Assembly: GCF_030463535.1 (NCBI RefSeq)
Contig: NC_132881.1
Location: forward strand, 43,789,271-43,853,270
Reading direction: 5' to 3'
DNA: 64,000 nt
DNA from: Salminus brasiliensis
Taxonomy: Eukaryota; Chordata; Actinopteri; Characiformes; Bryconidae
Below are positions 23,808-37,264 of the stretch, one piece after another (the stretch's first letter is position 1; each line of letters opens with the position of its first letter). The notes below the pieces were generated by a model. It worked only from the letters and a program-made list of their open reading frames with translations. It ran no database searches and was not told the origin of the DNA. Both the position numbers and the translations under genes were made by a program.

Positions 23808-24840
23808 ATTCAGCTTACAATACCACTTTTAATGACGACTGCAGTCTCAGAATTATTCAATTCCTTCATGACAAGTATCTTTAGAGTCCCCTTCTGCTGT
23901 TATTAGCTGCTGCAAATGTGATGCACAGCTAGACACCAGCTTCTGGCAGCGTTCCTGAGGAATCTTAACCCTTTCCTCATGGGCAGTGGCCACCAGTTGA
24001 CTAAAAGTATTGGGTTTGCTGCTGCAACCACCTTTTTCAAATCCCACCAAAGAGTTTCTATGGGGTATACGGCAGGTCACTGTAACCACAATTCCAGAAA
24101 CCTCTTCTGAAGTTCCGGAACTTCTTCTAAAACCGAGCCTTGGTAGACTTTGAGGTGTGCTCTGGATCATTGTCTTGCCCTCCACACACTGCAGATTTCC
24201 ACCAGTGCCAGAGCCACTGCCATGCTTCACTGTAGGCAGGTTGTCCTTTTCAGTGTTTGCTTCATTTTTCCTCCTCCAGACATTCTGCTGATCCATAGGC
24301 CCGAAATTCCAGTTTTGTTTTATTGCTCCACAGAACAGAATCCCAACTTGGAGGTCAGTAGAGGTGTTTGGCCGTGCTGCAGGTCTTTTGCATTTGAGGG
24401 CTTTTGGCCACCTGCCTCCTCAGGAATCTGGTGGCAGCTGGTGATAGTGTCCTCTTTTTGCCTTGTCCAGGTAGTGTAGCCAGTGTTCCTTTAACTTTGA
24501 GATTGCTACCTGTGCTTCCAACTGTTTCTCTGGGATCATTCAGTTCCTTTGGTTTCTTTTGTATCTTTTTATCTGACAATGAGCTCTTCTGTTCTCTGAA
24601 CTTTCTGGACAACTCTCTTGACTAAACCAAATGCAATCAAACATTAACAAATGTTAACACAGTTAACAAACCCAGAGCCAGTCCACGGATTAGATGCTTT
24701 AGCACACCCGATGCAACCAGTGAAGCCCTTGATTTGCCACCTGATTTGCAAATGTGTGCTCTTATGAGGGATTGTATTTAGTGGGTTGAATAATTCTGAG
24801 ACTGCAGTTGTCAATAAAAGTGGCATTTGTGCTGAATGTG
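23808..24840 (-). mobile_element. Tc1-like DNA transposon, degenerate
   Basis: Long inverted termini share CCACTTTTAATGAC/GTCAATAAAAGTGG and GACTGCAGTCTCAGAATTAT. The minus-strand frame (23853-24296) carries degraded Tc1-type transposase blocks such as LPTVKHGSGSGTGG and LQCVEGKTMIQS. It lies in the intron between exons 6 and 7 of copy A and is absent from copy B. Confidence 0.75.
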
Positions 24841-27564
24841 GAGAAACGACATTTTATTAGTTGTGTTGAGCTGATTTGATTGCATCTAACATATTGATTT
24901 AAGTCATCTTGTAAAAAAAAAACCTGGCATATTTTGTTTACATATTATTCAATGCAGAGGTGTCTTACCAGGGTCATTAAATGGCACCAGGATGTACTCT
25001 GAGGGCTGCTTTGCAGTGCCCTTCCTACTGTTGATGATAAAGGAAGTAACTCTCCTGACCTCTGCTATGTCATCAGACATGCTTCCAGTTGTGTCGATGA
25101 CAAAACACAGCACTGAAGCCTGGGTGAATCCCATCAGTCTGAGAGGCAAGCATTAGAAAACAAGGTTTTGTAAAAATGCAAAAAGGAAGAAGTGCTGCAG
25201 GTGTCACAGAGGTAAAGCAAAAAAGCCCAGGAATTTTTTGGTCTGGGACTGCTTTTGTATTTTCATTGTGGATGCATATGGATTGTACAGCTTCTACCAT
25301 GCCTAGCATGAAGTCCTTACTTTTTGTATTAGGATTTGATTGAAGATCTGAAATAATTTGGAGTCACACATATGCAGAAATAGAAGAAATCAGGGTGTAA
25401 TTTTACACAGCACTGTAGAGCAGTGTATTTAGTAATCAGCAATCAGTACTTTGTAGTAAGCGCATTATCACTACTCACCAACTCTGAATATGACCAGACC
25501 CATGAAATTATTCATTTATTATTCAATTATTCATTCATTTTCCGATTTCGTATATTTCTGCATATACTCTACATCTCTAATTTCCCTATTCATACAAACC
25601 TGTTTGCTATATAGCTTTTGTTTTAGTAGTATAGCTTTTGTCCCATTAACACAGACCATTGATTCGAAAGTCAAAGGTTTTAATAAAAACGTCCTCTGAT
25701 ACCTTAGGAACTCAAAATCTCCAACTGCTGCTCGGATGTCTTCCAGTAGCTCTCTGGTAGCAGCAGTGGCAACTTTCGCTGCATCCTCATGTTTGTCACC
25801 ATGCTCTGAGCTTTTACTGTCTTTATTGATGCCGCCTGTTGGCTCTGTAAAACGTGTCAAATCCAAAAGTCCTCCATGGCTGCACTTTCCTTGAAATGAA
25901 ACAAAATCAAAGAAATGGGGCAGAATAAGAGTCAACTCTCCTACCAGAGTCACTTCTTTCGGGTTTACCGCTGTTCAGCTAGATATAATTTAATAGATCA
26001 CCGAAGATGTGGTGTCATTCTGTAGTCGGGCCATGCAGTTATGCCATGCTTGGCATGGAGGGTCTTAAAGGACGTTCCAAACAGGAAATTGCCTCTGTTG
26101 CATCCTGTGGTGATCAAAAATGTTCCAAAGCTGAAACATTTGGTCAATTATCACTGGATCCTTTGAATTAAGAGATAATTAAAGTCAAAATATAAATATT
26201 GCTGCGTGTAAGCTAATTCTACTGTGCACTGAATTGAAATCATTAGTCTGGCAGCCTCCTAAAAAGGTGCAAACCAGTATGCTTTGGCAGCATGCTAAGG
26301 ATAGCTGAGGATGTCGTCCATTTGAACAGTGAATACGCTTTTGTAAGTCACTGTGGATAAGAAGTGTTTAGTCATACTAAACATACTCCATCATCACACT
26401 GACTTGATGAGCAGGATACACTGCATGAAGTGGGTTTCCCCTTTTTTGATGAAGAAGGACAAACCACAGAGTGATATAACCGCGACAGCTGACACATTCA
26501 CCTTACTTTAGTGTAGCTTACTGGTGTCTAACTGATGCTGCACAGCAGCATTAAATTGCATGCAGCAATTGTGATTATGTGATTATGACTTTGTGATTCG
26601 GAGGATCCACTGATTTACAAGACAAAAATGTACACAAAACAAAACTTGTAGGGCCTCGAACATATTTACCACAGGACGCAATAGAGGAGATTTCTGGAAA
26701 ACCCATTCATTTCTGTATTTGAAGATCCAGCTTAGACACAGAGTGGCAAATATGGCCATAATGCTGACTACCTAATTTCTGTTTATGATGTTGCATTGCC
26801 CTTCACTGTGATGTGTGATTGGTTTCAGTATGACTCAGCAGTGATGACTGACAATGCTACTATTTGAAGAGCTTCTAATTTGTGAGATTTGTCTGTTTTG
26901 TAAGTGTGACCAGCTCAGTGTGTAGAGAATTGGCTATAGCCAGTTTTTAATTGTTGCTTGTGGTGATGTTTATTTCTAGGTACTAGTGAGTAACAAGCTA
27001 ACATTTGAGTTTTGGTTGAATTTTGGTTGAATAAGCATGCTATGAGTATTAATGTTACATATTTGATAAAAAAATCTTTACACCTAAACTAAACAAAATT
27101 TCTTACACTTGCTACACAAAGCTATTTAGTGCGTTACCCTTTGGTTTGAAAAATCTCTGGGCAAAGTATCCTGAGGTCAGTTTCTTCTGTGTGATGATCT
27201 CCTCCAAGAGGTTTCCTGAGCAGTCATTTCCACTACAGCTCCTGCATGTTGGTGTTGAAGGATCTGTTTTATAAAATGAGATTTTTCATTTTCACTTTCA
27301 GTGAACAGCATGGAGTACTCTGTATACTGAAAAACATCTTGGGCAGCTCATAGAATAAATTTTAGTTTTTTTCGTATACAAGTGTCCGCATGGAATGGAG
27401 TGTAGTCTAAGGCTTTAACTGCATCTATAATTTGCTCCCTGTCAGATTTTCCTGAATATGTGCACATTTTTAACACTGTTCACTTTTCATCAGAACTGAA
27501 ACCACTACCCTCAAAACAATAACTGCAACCAAAATGCTTTCTGTAATTGTTAAATAGTCTCTTA

Positions 27565-28150
27565 GGGCGTTTTCACACCTGAACGTCTGGAACAAAGTCC
27601 AGACCAGGGTACATGTTTTTGTTACATTTGGTCTGGTTTTGGTTTCACACTGCAGTTCAGTGATTACTCTAAAGATCTTTGCAACATCCCATCGTCATCA
27701 CCTACATGGTCTGTCTCTCCCTGCACTCCCTGACATTGATGGGTTTGTAAAAGGGCCTGCGTATGATGCTGGTGTGTTGTCTTTTCATTTATTGTGCTGA
27801 ACGCTGCCTCCTTCCAGAATCCAGCTCCCATTAAGTACATGCGTAAGCAGCAGAATGCGCATACCAGATTAGCCTCAGATTCTTATTTTCCTGTTTATAA
27901 ATAAGAGTTCATCTACAGTTACAGTAGATACAGGAATTTCAAACATAATCTGTTGTATCCAAACGACTGTGTGACACACAGGCATGTGAAAATGAGTCAG
28001 ATTTTGAAAAAAAAAGAAAACCCGTCAAGAAAATAATTTAATGGTTGATAGCCTGCTTCAACATCCTGTGATTGGTCTGAAAGTCTGAAGTCTGAGCTAT
28101 GGTCCGTAGCACCTTTCACACCTGCTATTTTGGTAGGTGTGAAAGCATCC
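27565..28150. mobile_element. PIF/Harbinger-like MITE in copy A intron
   Basis: The ends are GGGCGTTTTCACACC and, inverted at the right, GGTGTGAAAGCATCC, each flanked by TTA (27562-27564 and 28151-28153). A TTA duplication with such termini fits PIF/Harbinger. The interior (586 bp) is non-coding. Copy B has no counterpart in the same intron. Confidence 0.62.
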
Positions 28151-28589
28151 TTACAATGGGCAAGGCTCACCCTGGGCAAGGGTTTGGCTCACAGCAAAAT
28201 ATCTGCCCTTGCGTGGTGCCCCCTTGTTAGGTTGGGGGCACTTCTTCTAAGGAGCCAATCCCGTCACCTACCACCTCCCCCTTCCCCCTTCAATGCTTAT
28301 AAACCCCACCTTCCATGTGTCCTGCCTCAAACCTGTCTTGTGTTCGGTGGTTCCAACTGGCTAAATATAAAGTGAAAAATGTGCACAAGCTCATAAATTC
28401 AGACAGAGGGCAATCAGTACAGTGGCTTTTAATAGTAGTTAGTAAAAGACATAAAGTCAATATATATAAAGACTAGTAAATGCATTTTTTTTTAACTATT
28501 ATAATCTATTATGAATATATAATGAATATGAAATATTCAGACTCCTCAAATTTTGTTCCAACAATCAGCTTGTTAGCCCCCCCCCCGGC

Positions 28590-28950
28590 TACCTAGTGTT
28601 CTGAACATTGAAATACTTGATGCCCATGAAGCAGATGAAGGCTGTAAGAAGATAGCAACATGTTTACAGGTAGATGTTTCCTCAGGTCCAAATGTAATTA
28701 AGAAATGGCAGTTAACAGGAATAGTGGGGGCAAAGTTAAGGTCTGGAAAACCAAGAAAACATTTAGAGAGAAGTGCTTGTAGCATTGCTAGAGAGGTACA
28801 TTAAAACCTCAGTTTAACTGCAAAAGAATTTCAGAAAGACTCTGAAGTGGTTTTACTGTACAGAGACACGTCCACACGTATGACCATCATAGCATAACTT
28901 TTTAGCCTCAATGAGAAAAGATATGTTTGGAGGAAAAACCCCTCTCTAAC
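28590..28950 (+). mobile_element. Tc1-like transposase fragment
   Basis: The plus strand encodes broken Tc1-type N-terminal DNA-binding sequence: SSGPNVIKKWQLTG, GKPRKHLERSACSIAREV and LTAKEFQKDSE, with stops. A run of nine C at about 28577-28585 precedes it. It lies in the intron between exons 3 and 4 of copy A; the rest of that intron (28950-29420) shows nothing recognisable. Confidence 0.6.
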
Positions 28951-31504
28951 TGTTAACCACAGAAATGTAGGTGGAATTGCTGGACTGAATGGAGGAGTGT
29001 GTTTGTTTTGATGTTGAGTTCATATTAACAACCAATCTCCAGAATTGTATACAGCACCTTTAAATAAACTGGATTAACAAACCCCAAACAAAACAAAAAC
29101 CCCAACAGGTTAGTTTAATCAGAACCTGGGCATTATATCAATGCCTAGAATCAGAATCAGAATCAGCCCTTTCTTGCTTATAATATTTTTTGCCTGGATC
29201 ACAAAAGTTAATGCCATATTCTAGTTGAGTCAGTGTAAAATCACTTTTTGTTTGCAAGGAAAAGGACGTATGTGGTCATACTGCAGTGACTTGACAGTCT
29301 TGCCCTGCCAGACGTTTAGTAATAGAGTACAGAAAAACAGAAAGAATGTAAATGCAAATTAATGCATGCGAGACAAAAACACACCCATGAACCCACACTA
29401 GAACAATAGACTTGTGTTTTACCAGCAGTGTTTTCAATTGGGCTGCTTGGTTTGATCAGGTTGGAATATGGTGCATCGTTTCTCAGCTCTATCCAGTTAC
29501 TATGGCTGTAGAAATCCTTTAAGACAGGTAACAAGATCAGAAAATGTTGAAACATGTTAGTTTTGCACCCTTTAAAAAAACTTTTTACACAGTTCCCTTC
29601 ATAACATTCTTAAAATCAGCTTATTCCACTACAACAAAGAAGTTCTCCATCAATAATACTGTACCTCAAAAAACACTAAGATTAGGTAGCATTGGAATAA
29701 TTCTATCACAAATCAAGAATGCACACTAGGCCATAAGGCCAGATTAAATGCTTTTAGCAGTTCATGTTCTTCAAAGCTCTTCATACAGTTCTTGTTACCA
29801 ACATGCAGCTCGCATTCAAAATGTGTGAAACCAACTAAAACAAAAACCATCTCTTTCCTATAGAACACAGCAGGTTTAAAAACCTTAATATCAGACACTG
29901 AAAAAACACCCCTGTTCTAAAATGACCTGTAATACACTGTAACAGGTGTAGTGAAAGGTTACACAAGGTCACAGCTGTCTTTCATATCATAAGAAATTTG
30001 AATATATTGCAATTATAAATCACATTAGAACATATTTAAGTAAATTGCATGTTTGTATGGTATCCTATTTATAAATTCTGCTTCTTGGCTGGCCATTCTG
30101 TTTCCTTCTTCATCCACATCAAATGTCTGCTCAACAGTACCCCTTATTGTACAGATGGTAAAAAACACCTGGCTTGCTATTTTATTTTTTAATAAAATCA
30201 TTTTATTATATATTTATTAAATTAAATATATTTTAATACAGTAGTGTGTAACTGTAGAAATAAATATATTTATATATATATATTGTGTAGATTTTTGTTT
30301 TGTTTTGTCAGTTTGTATAAGTGTAAAATGTGTTGTTGATACACAAAAGGAGAAAGGAATGCAAACATTTTGAGAGATGAGGTTGTTGAATGGATTCTGT
30401 GCACATGCAATAAAAATGGTTCACAGTTAAGTCCACATAGACTGCTGGTTTGAAAGTGAACTCAGCATTGAAAAATCCTACAGAGTGAAGGATGCATCAA
30501 TGGTGCATCTAACTAAACTGAATCAATAGTCATATCAGTAGTGTAGTAGTGAAACTGTTTTCACATTGATGCTAGTTTTACTGTCTAGCATTACTGTATT
30601 GAATCTTTAAGTACATATTGAAAAATGTCCAAATATACAAAAAATGAAATTTCACTCCTCCACAATTTATCCATAGAATTTACACAGGACAGATATTTCA
30701 ACGTTGACTTCTGTGATCTGATGCCATACCTGTAAGGTGTGCAGGACTTCACCAAGCTTCTCCCTGGCAGCTTCATAGCTCTGCTGCTTGATACTGTTCT
30801 TGACAATCCTCACTCCTGTGGTGATAAGAGCTCGTCCACTGAAAAAGGCCTCGTCATCAAAGTGGTATTCTGGTTTAAAGAAATGTCGAAAGTCCACCCA
30901 AGCATTACTTCCAACAATCTTGTTGATGCTCTTTTGGAAACCTTTGGCTGAATCAGGTGAGGAGCAAGCGGCTGTCAGAGACTCCACTGTCAGTTTGCTC
31001 GGCTGCAGAGAGGAAAGACACAAACATAATAAAATAAAAGACTTTTAGTACTGAAGTAAGTTGATCTACCAGCAGAGAGAAGCTGACAGTGAGGTTCGGT
31101 GTCTTCTGCTTTCTCACCAGCACAAAATCTCTGCCTTCACGGAGCGCTTGGGCTCTGCAGACCTCAGCTGTTGTCTCTAAAATTGCATCATGAGTTATGA
31201 TTTTGTGAGTCTTAGATGAAGAGAACCCAAAGGATCGTGGCAAAAAGGCCAGAGTTTGACGATGGGTGAGGAAGACCAGGAGAAAGAGGCTAGATGTTCT
31301 TATCAGCAGACCTGCAGTCATCGTTATTGGATCTATGGGAAGAGAAGAACTGCATCATATATATATATATATAAACCATTAAATAATGATAAAGTACATC
31401 ATGATGTATTCTGGCTACTCAGCATTTTATATATACTTTAATGACATATTAATATAATAAATGACTAAAACAGCAAGTGCTGTTTACTGATGTGGAAGTC
31501 ATAC

Positions 31505-31560
31505 CTTGAAGCTTTTGTCTTCAGATTACTGCTGTGAAATGAAGCAAACCCTGTTCCCTA
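31505..31560 (-). promoter_or_regulatory. vwa7: copy A non-coding first exon and promoter region
   Basis: On the minus strand a TATA-like CCTATATATATGAGG lies at 31578-31590. About 30 nt downstream begins a short non-coding exon that ends at the donor GTATGA (exon end 31505). It would join an acceptor CCCATAG just before 11 nt of leader (31322-31332) and the ATG at 31321. The same layout is conserved in copy B. Exact start site is inferred. Confidence 0.6.
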
Positions 31561-33412
31561 TTCAGCCTTGTGCGGCCTCATATATATAGGAATGGAAGGT
31601 GTGGCTAATATAACCATGGAAGCCAACCTATGAAGCATTCATTTTGTTGATCTTGACAAACAGTGCAATCATTGAAGGATTTGATCATATATTGTATATA
31701 TTTTACTTGAGAAGTCAGAAAGGTTTACAATTAAGCAGAAATATGAGAAAAAAGTACAATAAGTACAGGTACAAGGAAATAGAGTATGATATAAGGTTAC
31801 ACTTATGTCATTGCTGTCTGGGAAAACTGGTTCATGGTAGCATAATGTCAGCATGTAGCATGAATAGCGTGCTAAGCTCCTTTCGTTCTTGATGAGCTGT
31901 AAATATGCAGAATAATATTCAGGGTTATTGTATGTGTTATAGTATTTGACAGACAGAGAAAAAACTTCAATAGGAATTAGGGTTAAGTTCAGTTTAATGA
32001 CCAGTGCACATTGTTTTAGCCTAAAACCTTCTTATCAATCCCTACACAATTCTTTAGCATCATGGATTTTTAATTAAGAAATAAAGTAGATTAGATTAGA
32101 TTAGATTAGATCTGATTCAACTAAATTGTCATTACACATGTACAAGTAAAAGGCATGAAATATAGTTCTATAGTGCAATAAGCAGAGGCAGAGATATGGA
32201 CAAATATACATGTGAATATATTACAGAGGTATTGTAAACATCATATACAAATGGAATAAATGCTACTATAAACATGATATACAGATGGAAAAAGTCATTC
32301 CAACTTTTACATATGTGACCCCCACAAGAGGATCAAAACCTTCCCTTTGTTGAAGTTTGGAAGTATGCAGTCAAACAAAAGTGACCTGACAGTCTTGTTC
32401 AACTAGACATTACAACTGAAAATGAAAGTGATATTCTGAAGAAACACTCCAACACAGACACAACTGTTTACATCTACACCACATACTTCACAGTTCTATC
32501 CAGTTAATTAGACTGTAGAAATCTGTTGTGTACACACACAAAGTACCAGTGTCAGAAGTGAGGATTAAATTGTCGGCTGATGTCTGATTTTTCAGGTACA
32601 TACTCTACCATACAGTGCCATGAAAAAGTGAAAAAGCCCCCAGTTGATTTTCTAAATTTGTGACACTGAATGAGTAAACATCTCAAACCAAAACCTTACA
32701 AAGAGTAATACATAATAATGCATAATACATGTAGCAGCTCAGACTGTTTGACAAAAAAACAAATATTTGCACATATTCACACCCACATACAGAACTACCA
32801 GAGAGCAGATCCAAGTGCATAGAGGAAAACTCTAAATTACAGATTCATTTATTTACTTGCTAGAAGCCAATAATTAGGAGTGCTGAGGTATTTGTAGTGA
32901 CACTTTTTTTGTAGTAGATTTGTTGTAGATTTTGACTTTTGACTTTATTTTTCCTGTCATAAGATGGTATACTGGATAGAGGAGAAAATATGGGAAAGCC
33001 TGCTTTCTTGGTCTAAAACAAAACACTATATAACCACCATGTTTAATAAAAAAGTGGCTGAGTGCATCATTAAAATCATTTACTCATCCATTATCCAGTC
33101 TACTTATACAGCTGGTGGAAATTGCTCAGCATGTAGATGCTGGTAAACATGTACCGTGTGTCATAATTGCAAAACAGAAGAATTAACATGTTTATGTGAC
33201 AAAAGAAACAACTGACAGTTAAACACAGATTTAAACTGATTTACAACACATAATATCAGAACATTAGTACAAAACTGGAGGAATTTAGACTTTTTTAAAT
33301 TATAGAATTTTAAATAAATTATTATAATAGATTATTATTTACCCCCTTTGTTTAAAGTCCCTTATACAGATCTAGTGCTCTGTCCAAATCTGGAAATATA
33401 AGCATCTGATTC

Positions 33413-33450
<38 letters not shown>

Positions 33451-34179
33451 CACTAATATCTAATATCTTGAGGAATTCTTTTTATTTTGAAACTGAGGCT
33501 GTATTTAATATGTATCAATGGGCCCAGTGGATGCATGATGATGAGACAAGCCTTATCTTATGTGAAATTGATGAAGTATCACTGCAGGACCACTAAATCC
33601 AGATGTATTAAGAGCTGAAGAGAGCAGAAGAATAGATTAACTATGCTCGGTGAACATAACATTGCAATTTCGAGGTAAAAAAGAGGATGGACAAACAAAA
33701 ACAGAAACTCCAAGCACAGATTAGGCAAGAATGTGTTCCCATCAGTCAAGATTTGGCCTAGAAGCTGATATCCAGCATTCCAATCCTAAAGAAGAAGGGT
33801 CAACACTGTAAATACAATAATATAGGTCTTTGTACTTTAGTATACCATGTAAACATCTGACCAAAGGATTTAAAAAATGAGGCAGTAAACTTTGTGTAAA
33901 AATATGTGTCTCAAAACTTTTGTCCATGACTGCACTGTGTAAAGTGATTAGTTTCATTTCACTTACTAATATAAACCAGATGTGAGGTTCAGAGTTCCTG
34001 AATTTTAGACATCAACTTTCATGATAAGGTTACAGGTGAGGTTTCTTTCTGATGGCTGTTCTATGCTGAAGGTGCTTCTGCAAGCAATGCTACAATGCTA
34101 GTGAAATAGTACACCACCACTCCTTTGTCAGTTAAACTGCCCTGCAGGTACACAACATTGTTGACACATTCAATAAACC

Positions 34180-34545
34180 TGTCATGACAGGTACGCTATG
34201 CTGGCATGCATATATAGCAACGTCAGATGTTATGTAACAGGTGTCCAAATAAAGTGTTACCAAATTTTCTTTATCATGTTGGGGTTTGCTTTGCCTTTTT
34301 TGTCAGCATATACACAGTGTGACATGAGGCACACCAAGACCCAGCTGTCCCCCTCACTGGACCCATTAAAGTTTGTGTATCATCCCAACATTCTCTGGTA
34401 GGGAAGCTGAGCCTGCTGGGCCTAAACACTTCCCTCTGCAACTGGATCTTGGACTTCCCTGACCGACAGACCTCAAACAGCATGTCCAGCACCACTACAC
34501 TGCTGTTCACTCTGCTGACTCACGTACTACAAAGTATCCCATTAT
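34180..34545 (+). mobile_element. LINE reverse-transcriptase fragment
   Basis: The plus strand encodes [11 protein letters not shown], then in another frame [19 protein letters not shown] and LLFTLLTH. These are recognisable pieces of a fish non-LTR retrotransposon reverse transcriptase, out of frame and internally deleted. It abuts the VWA7-like exon 10 relic at 34565. Confidence 0.65.
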
Positions 34546-34564
34546 CAATTTTGCAAAATAAAAA

Positions 34565-34958
34565 GTTCTCTGCTTTAGCTGGATCTCTTACAGCTTGGAA
34601 AACAGTGACCTGAGCAAAGAGAAATGTTGATGTCACTCATTAGACATTGATAATGAAGAGCAGCTTTCTTTGGGTTATTATTTACATAATGTATGATCAT
34701 GTGAAAGCAGTAAATTTTGGGCAAGCTTTCAAAGTAAGTAAAGTCACCTAAAACTCTCAAATTTAAAATTTAAAATTTCAGCCATAATGTTAGTGGAACC
34801 AGTTTCTGCTTTAATCAGCCACTAGTCTGTTTAACTCTTTCTTTAATTACCACAGAGGCACTGGAGGACTCCACTATTATACTGGTGGCCTGGGGCAGTG
34901 TTGCTTTGGTGACCTCAACGACCTGACCACCAGAAGCCTGAGCCAGGTCCTGATAGAT
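34565..34958 (-). pseudogene. relic of VWA7-like exons 9 and 10
   Basis: Minus-strand 34851-34958 encodes YQDLAQASGGQVVEVTKATL and continues to SSSASV with the usual GTAATT donor, matching exon 9 of copies A and B from mid-exon on. After a short intron that also matches copy A (CCATAATGTTAGTGGAACCA), 34565-34609 matches the first 45 nt of exon 10 ([14 protein letters not shown]). No other exons of this copy are nearby. It is a leftover of another duplicate, ending at a LINE fragment on one side and repeat-like sequence on the other. Confidence 0.85.
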
Positions 34959-35840
34959 GTGACAACTGGGAAAGGAATCAGACACAAAGTAAGAGCAAAA
35001 CAGATAATCCAGAAAACACAATACCAAAACAGAGTAGAACCAGAAACCGAGATACCAGCCAGGGTCGAAACCAGAAGAGGCCATCATCAGACCTGTAAAG
35101 AGAAAAGATCAGTATAATAATCAGTAGTACGTTTGGTGAAAATGTAATATACCCTTATGTTTTCTAGTTGTTCGTAGATGTAGAAGTCTTCTTCTACATC
35201 TTTTGATCTGGAAATCAAGCTGAGGAGTGTCAGGCAGGACAGTAAAAGCCAGACCATGTTCCTGTATTTTTTTGATATCTGATGCATTCACAAACATAAC
35301 ATAAAACATTCCTAAATGTTATTATTTGCATAACATTTACATAATAGAGCTCATTGTTACTAATATACAGTCTCTAGTAAAACAAAAGTGTATTTACTTT
35401 ACTTGTATGACTTGTGTTGGTTCTTCAGGTGGAGCCATGTCATCTGAGAACTGTGTGAAGACCCATTTAAAGATTTTAGAAAGTGTCACTAAAGGTTCTT
35501 TGTTCGCATCTCATTTTAAAAATGGTTCTTCTATGGGATCCCTTAATGACCAGAACCTTTTGTAGCTGCAGAATAGATTAAAATACTAGTGCTGACTCAT
35601 TAGGCTTCACATAACGAGGTCTGAGAACACATCACTGTTTACCCGATAATGCAAGAACTTGGAGGTCTTCAAACCAGGGTCTACTAACTGCTATCTGAAC
35701 TTCATTAAAATGAAAGGGGGGCCGGGCCTTTGCAGTTTAGGCCCCAAAACGGTGGAATAATCTCCCCACTGACTCCCCATCAGACCCTCAGCGTCAGTTC
35801 ATTGGTTTGTCGGTTGATAATTTGGTCTTTTCCTGTGTCA

Positions 35841-35886
<46 letters not shown>
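35841..35886. repeat. (ATT)n microsatellite
   Basis: About 15 uninterrupted ATT units in the A-B spacer. Confidence 0.92.
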
Positions 35887-37264
35887 GATTCTTAATTGTA
35901 TTGTGTTTGCATTGTGAAGCACATGGAGACTTATGTTCTAGAAAATAAAGATTAAACTACTTAAATACTTTCCTTATTTTTTAAAAGGGCAGCAAGAGGG
36001 TTTGAGGCGAATTTATAGTGGTTTTAAAATCTTTTTTTGAGCTAGATGAGCCCTAATATCATATATCTTTCTTCCGTGGATTTTTTCCGTGGAGAATCAT
36101 ATATTTTTGTAATCTCATATGTGATGCCAGGAGTGACTGATTGAACAATAAAAGGCAGCATGAATTACAGTACTTCCAACAGCTGGCATGGGATGGAGGT
36201 GCTCTAAATCATGATGTAGAGACATTATCAGCCCAGGAAACTCTGGGAGTAGGAAAGTGTAACTGGGGGTAGGAAAGTATAGCTGGGGGTTGCTCTTACA
36301 GCAGAGCATGGGAATATCCAATCCGCGATGTAGCATCACTCTAAAAAGCCTCATAGCTGTGATGCTGAAACACAATGAGGGGGACTATGTAAAAAGTGGT
36401 GCAGTTTTAGTGCTGTTTTGTTCTTTGCTGTGCTGTCCCTTGTTGTTTAGGCGAGGATTAGTTTCTTCCTCACAGACTTCATTTGAGGGAATTTTCATTG
36501 CCACGTTGTCACCATTGGCTTGCTCAGAAGAGACCTGGACATGGATCTCTGTAAAGCTGCACTCATGTCTGATGAACTGATTAGAGAAAATAATGAATGT
36601 GAAAGACAACTCTCACATCCAACTCAAACAAAAGCACACTATAAACACAATCAGATTTTCACAGTGTGAGATAGAAAATAGATGTGGTCACCTGTGGCAG
36701 AGCAGGTTGTTGCATGGTGGTTCACCTGTTAAGTAAAAGTGAATCTTGAACATACCAAGTTGTGATTCATTTTCTTCCATGACTGTTACTGCTGGAAGCC
36801 AGGGAGGACATTGTGTTCGGTGTGAGAACAATGCCTTTTGGAATTCCAGAAATGCAATGAAAGTAAACACCACCTTTAATTAAAGGTTAAATTAAATGTT
36901 TAGCTAAATCACTGCTTTACAGGTGTTCAGATTACTAAACAATCTAGTCATAGTAAGTGAGTGTGAGGTAGGAAGAGGGACATAACAGGGGAACCAGTTT
37001 AGTGGTCAATTTAAAAACAATGGACTCTAGGAGTTTGAGGACAAGCCAAGCCTCCTCCTTCAGCCACTGCCTCTTTATGAACTGCCACCAGCGGAGCATC
37101 ACTAGGCAGCCAATATGGTCAGAGGAAAATGCTGGATCCCCAGCTCTGATACATCAGACAACAGATGCCTGACATGACCCATGATTCAAACCCATGACCC
37201 TCAGGACACAGCAACAGCATCTCAGTCAGCTAGTCCACTCTGAGCCCAACAATCATGTTCTAAT

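Larger units (their letters stand above)
19271..31321 (-). pseudogene. vwa7: VWA7-like copy A, disrupted
   Basis: This paralogue of the intact copy B (43191-54634) keeps exons 1-10 at 31118-31321, 30730-31002, 29423-29516, 27138-27263, 25703-25889, 24969-25138, 23602-23714, 22951-23068, 21747-21962 and 21423-21555. It also keeps a piece of exon 13 (20609-20780), exon 14 (20095-20391) and exon 15 (19271-19744, stop included). Exon 8 has one extra base in an A-run (23006-23010 on the plus strand), making it 118 nt instead of 117; the shifted frame meets TAA at 21943-21945 in exon 9. Exons 11, 12 and the start of exon 13 are missing. The protein would lose the end of the VWA domain and everything after it. 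N-terminal signal peptide and the DTTGSM motif (exon 6) remain. A homopolymer error could explain the frameshift but not the missing exons. Confidence 0.87.

Noticed and set aside
23853-24296. 147-codon minus-strand frame as a gene
   Set aside because: It is degraded Tc1-type transposase inside an element with inverted termini, lying in an intron of copy A.
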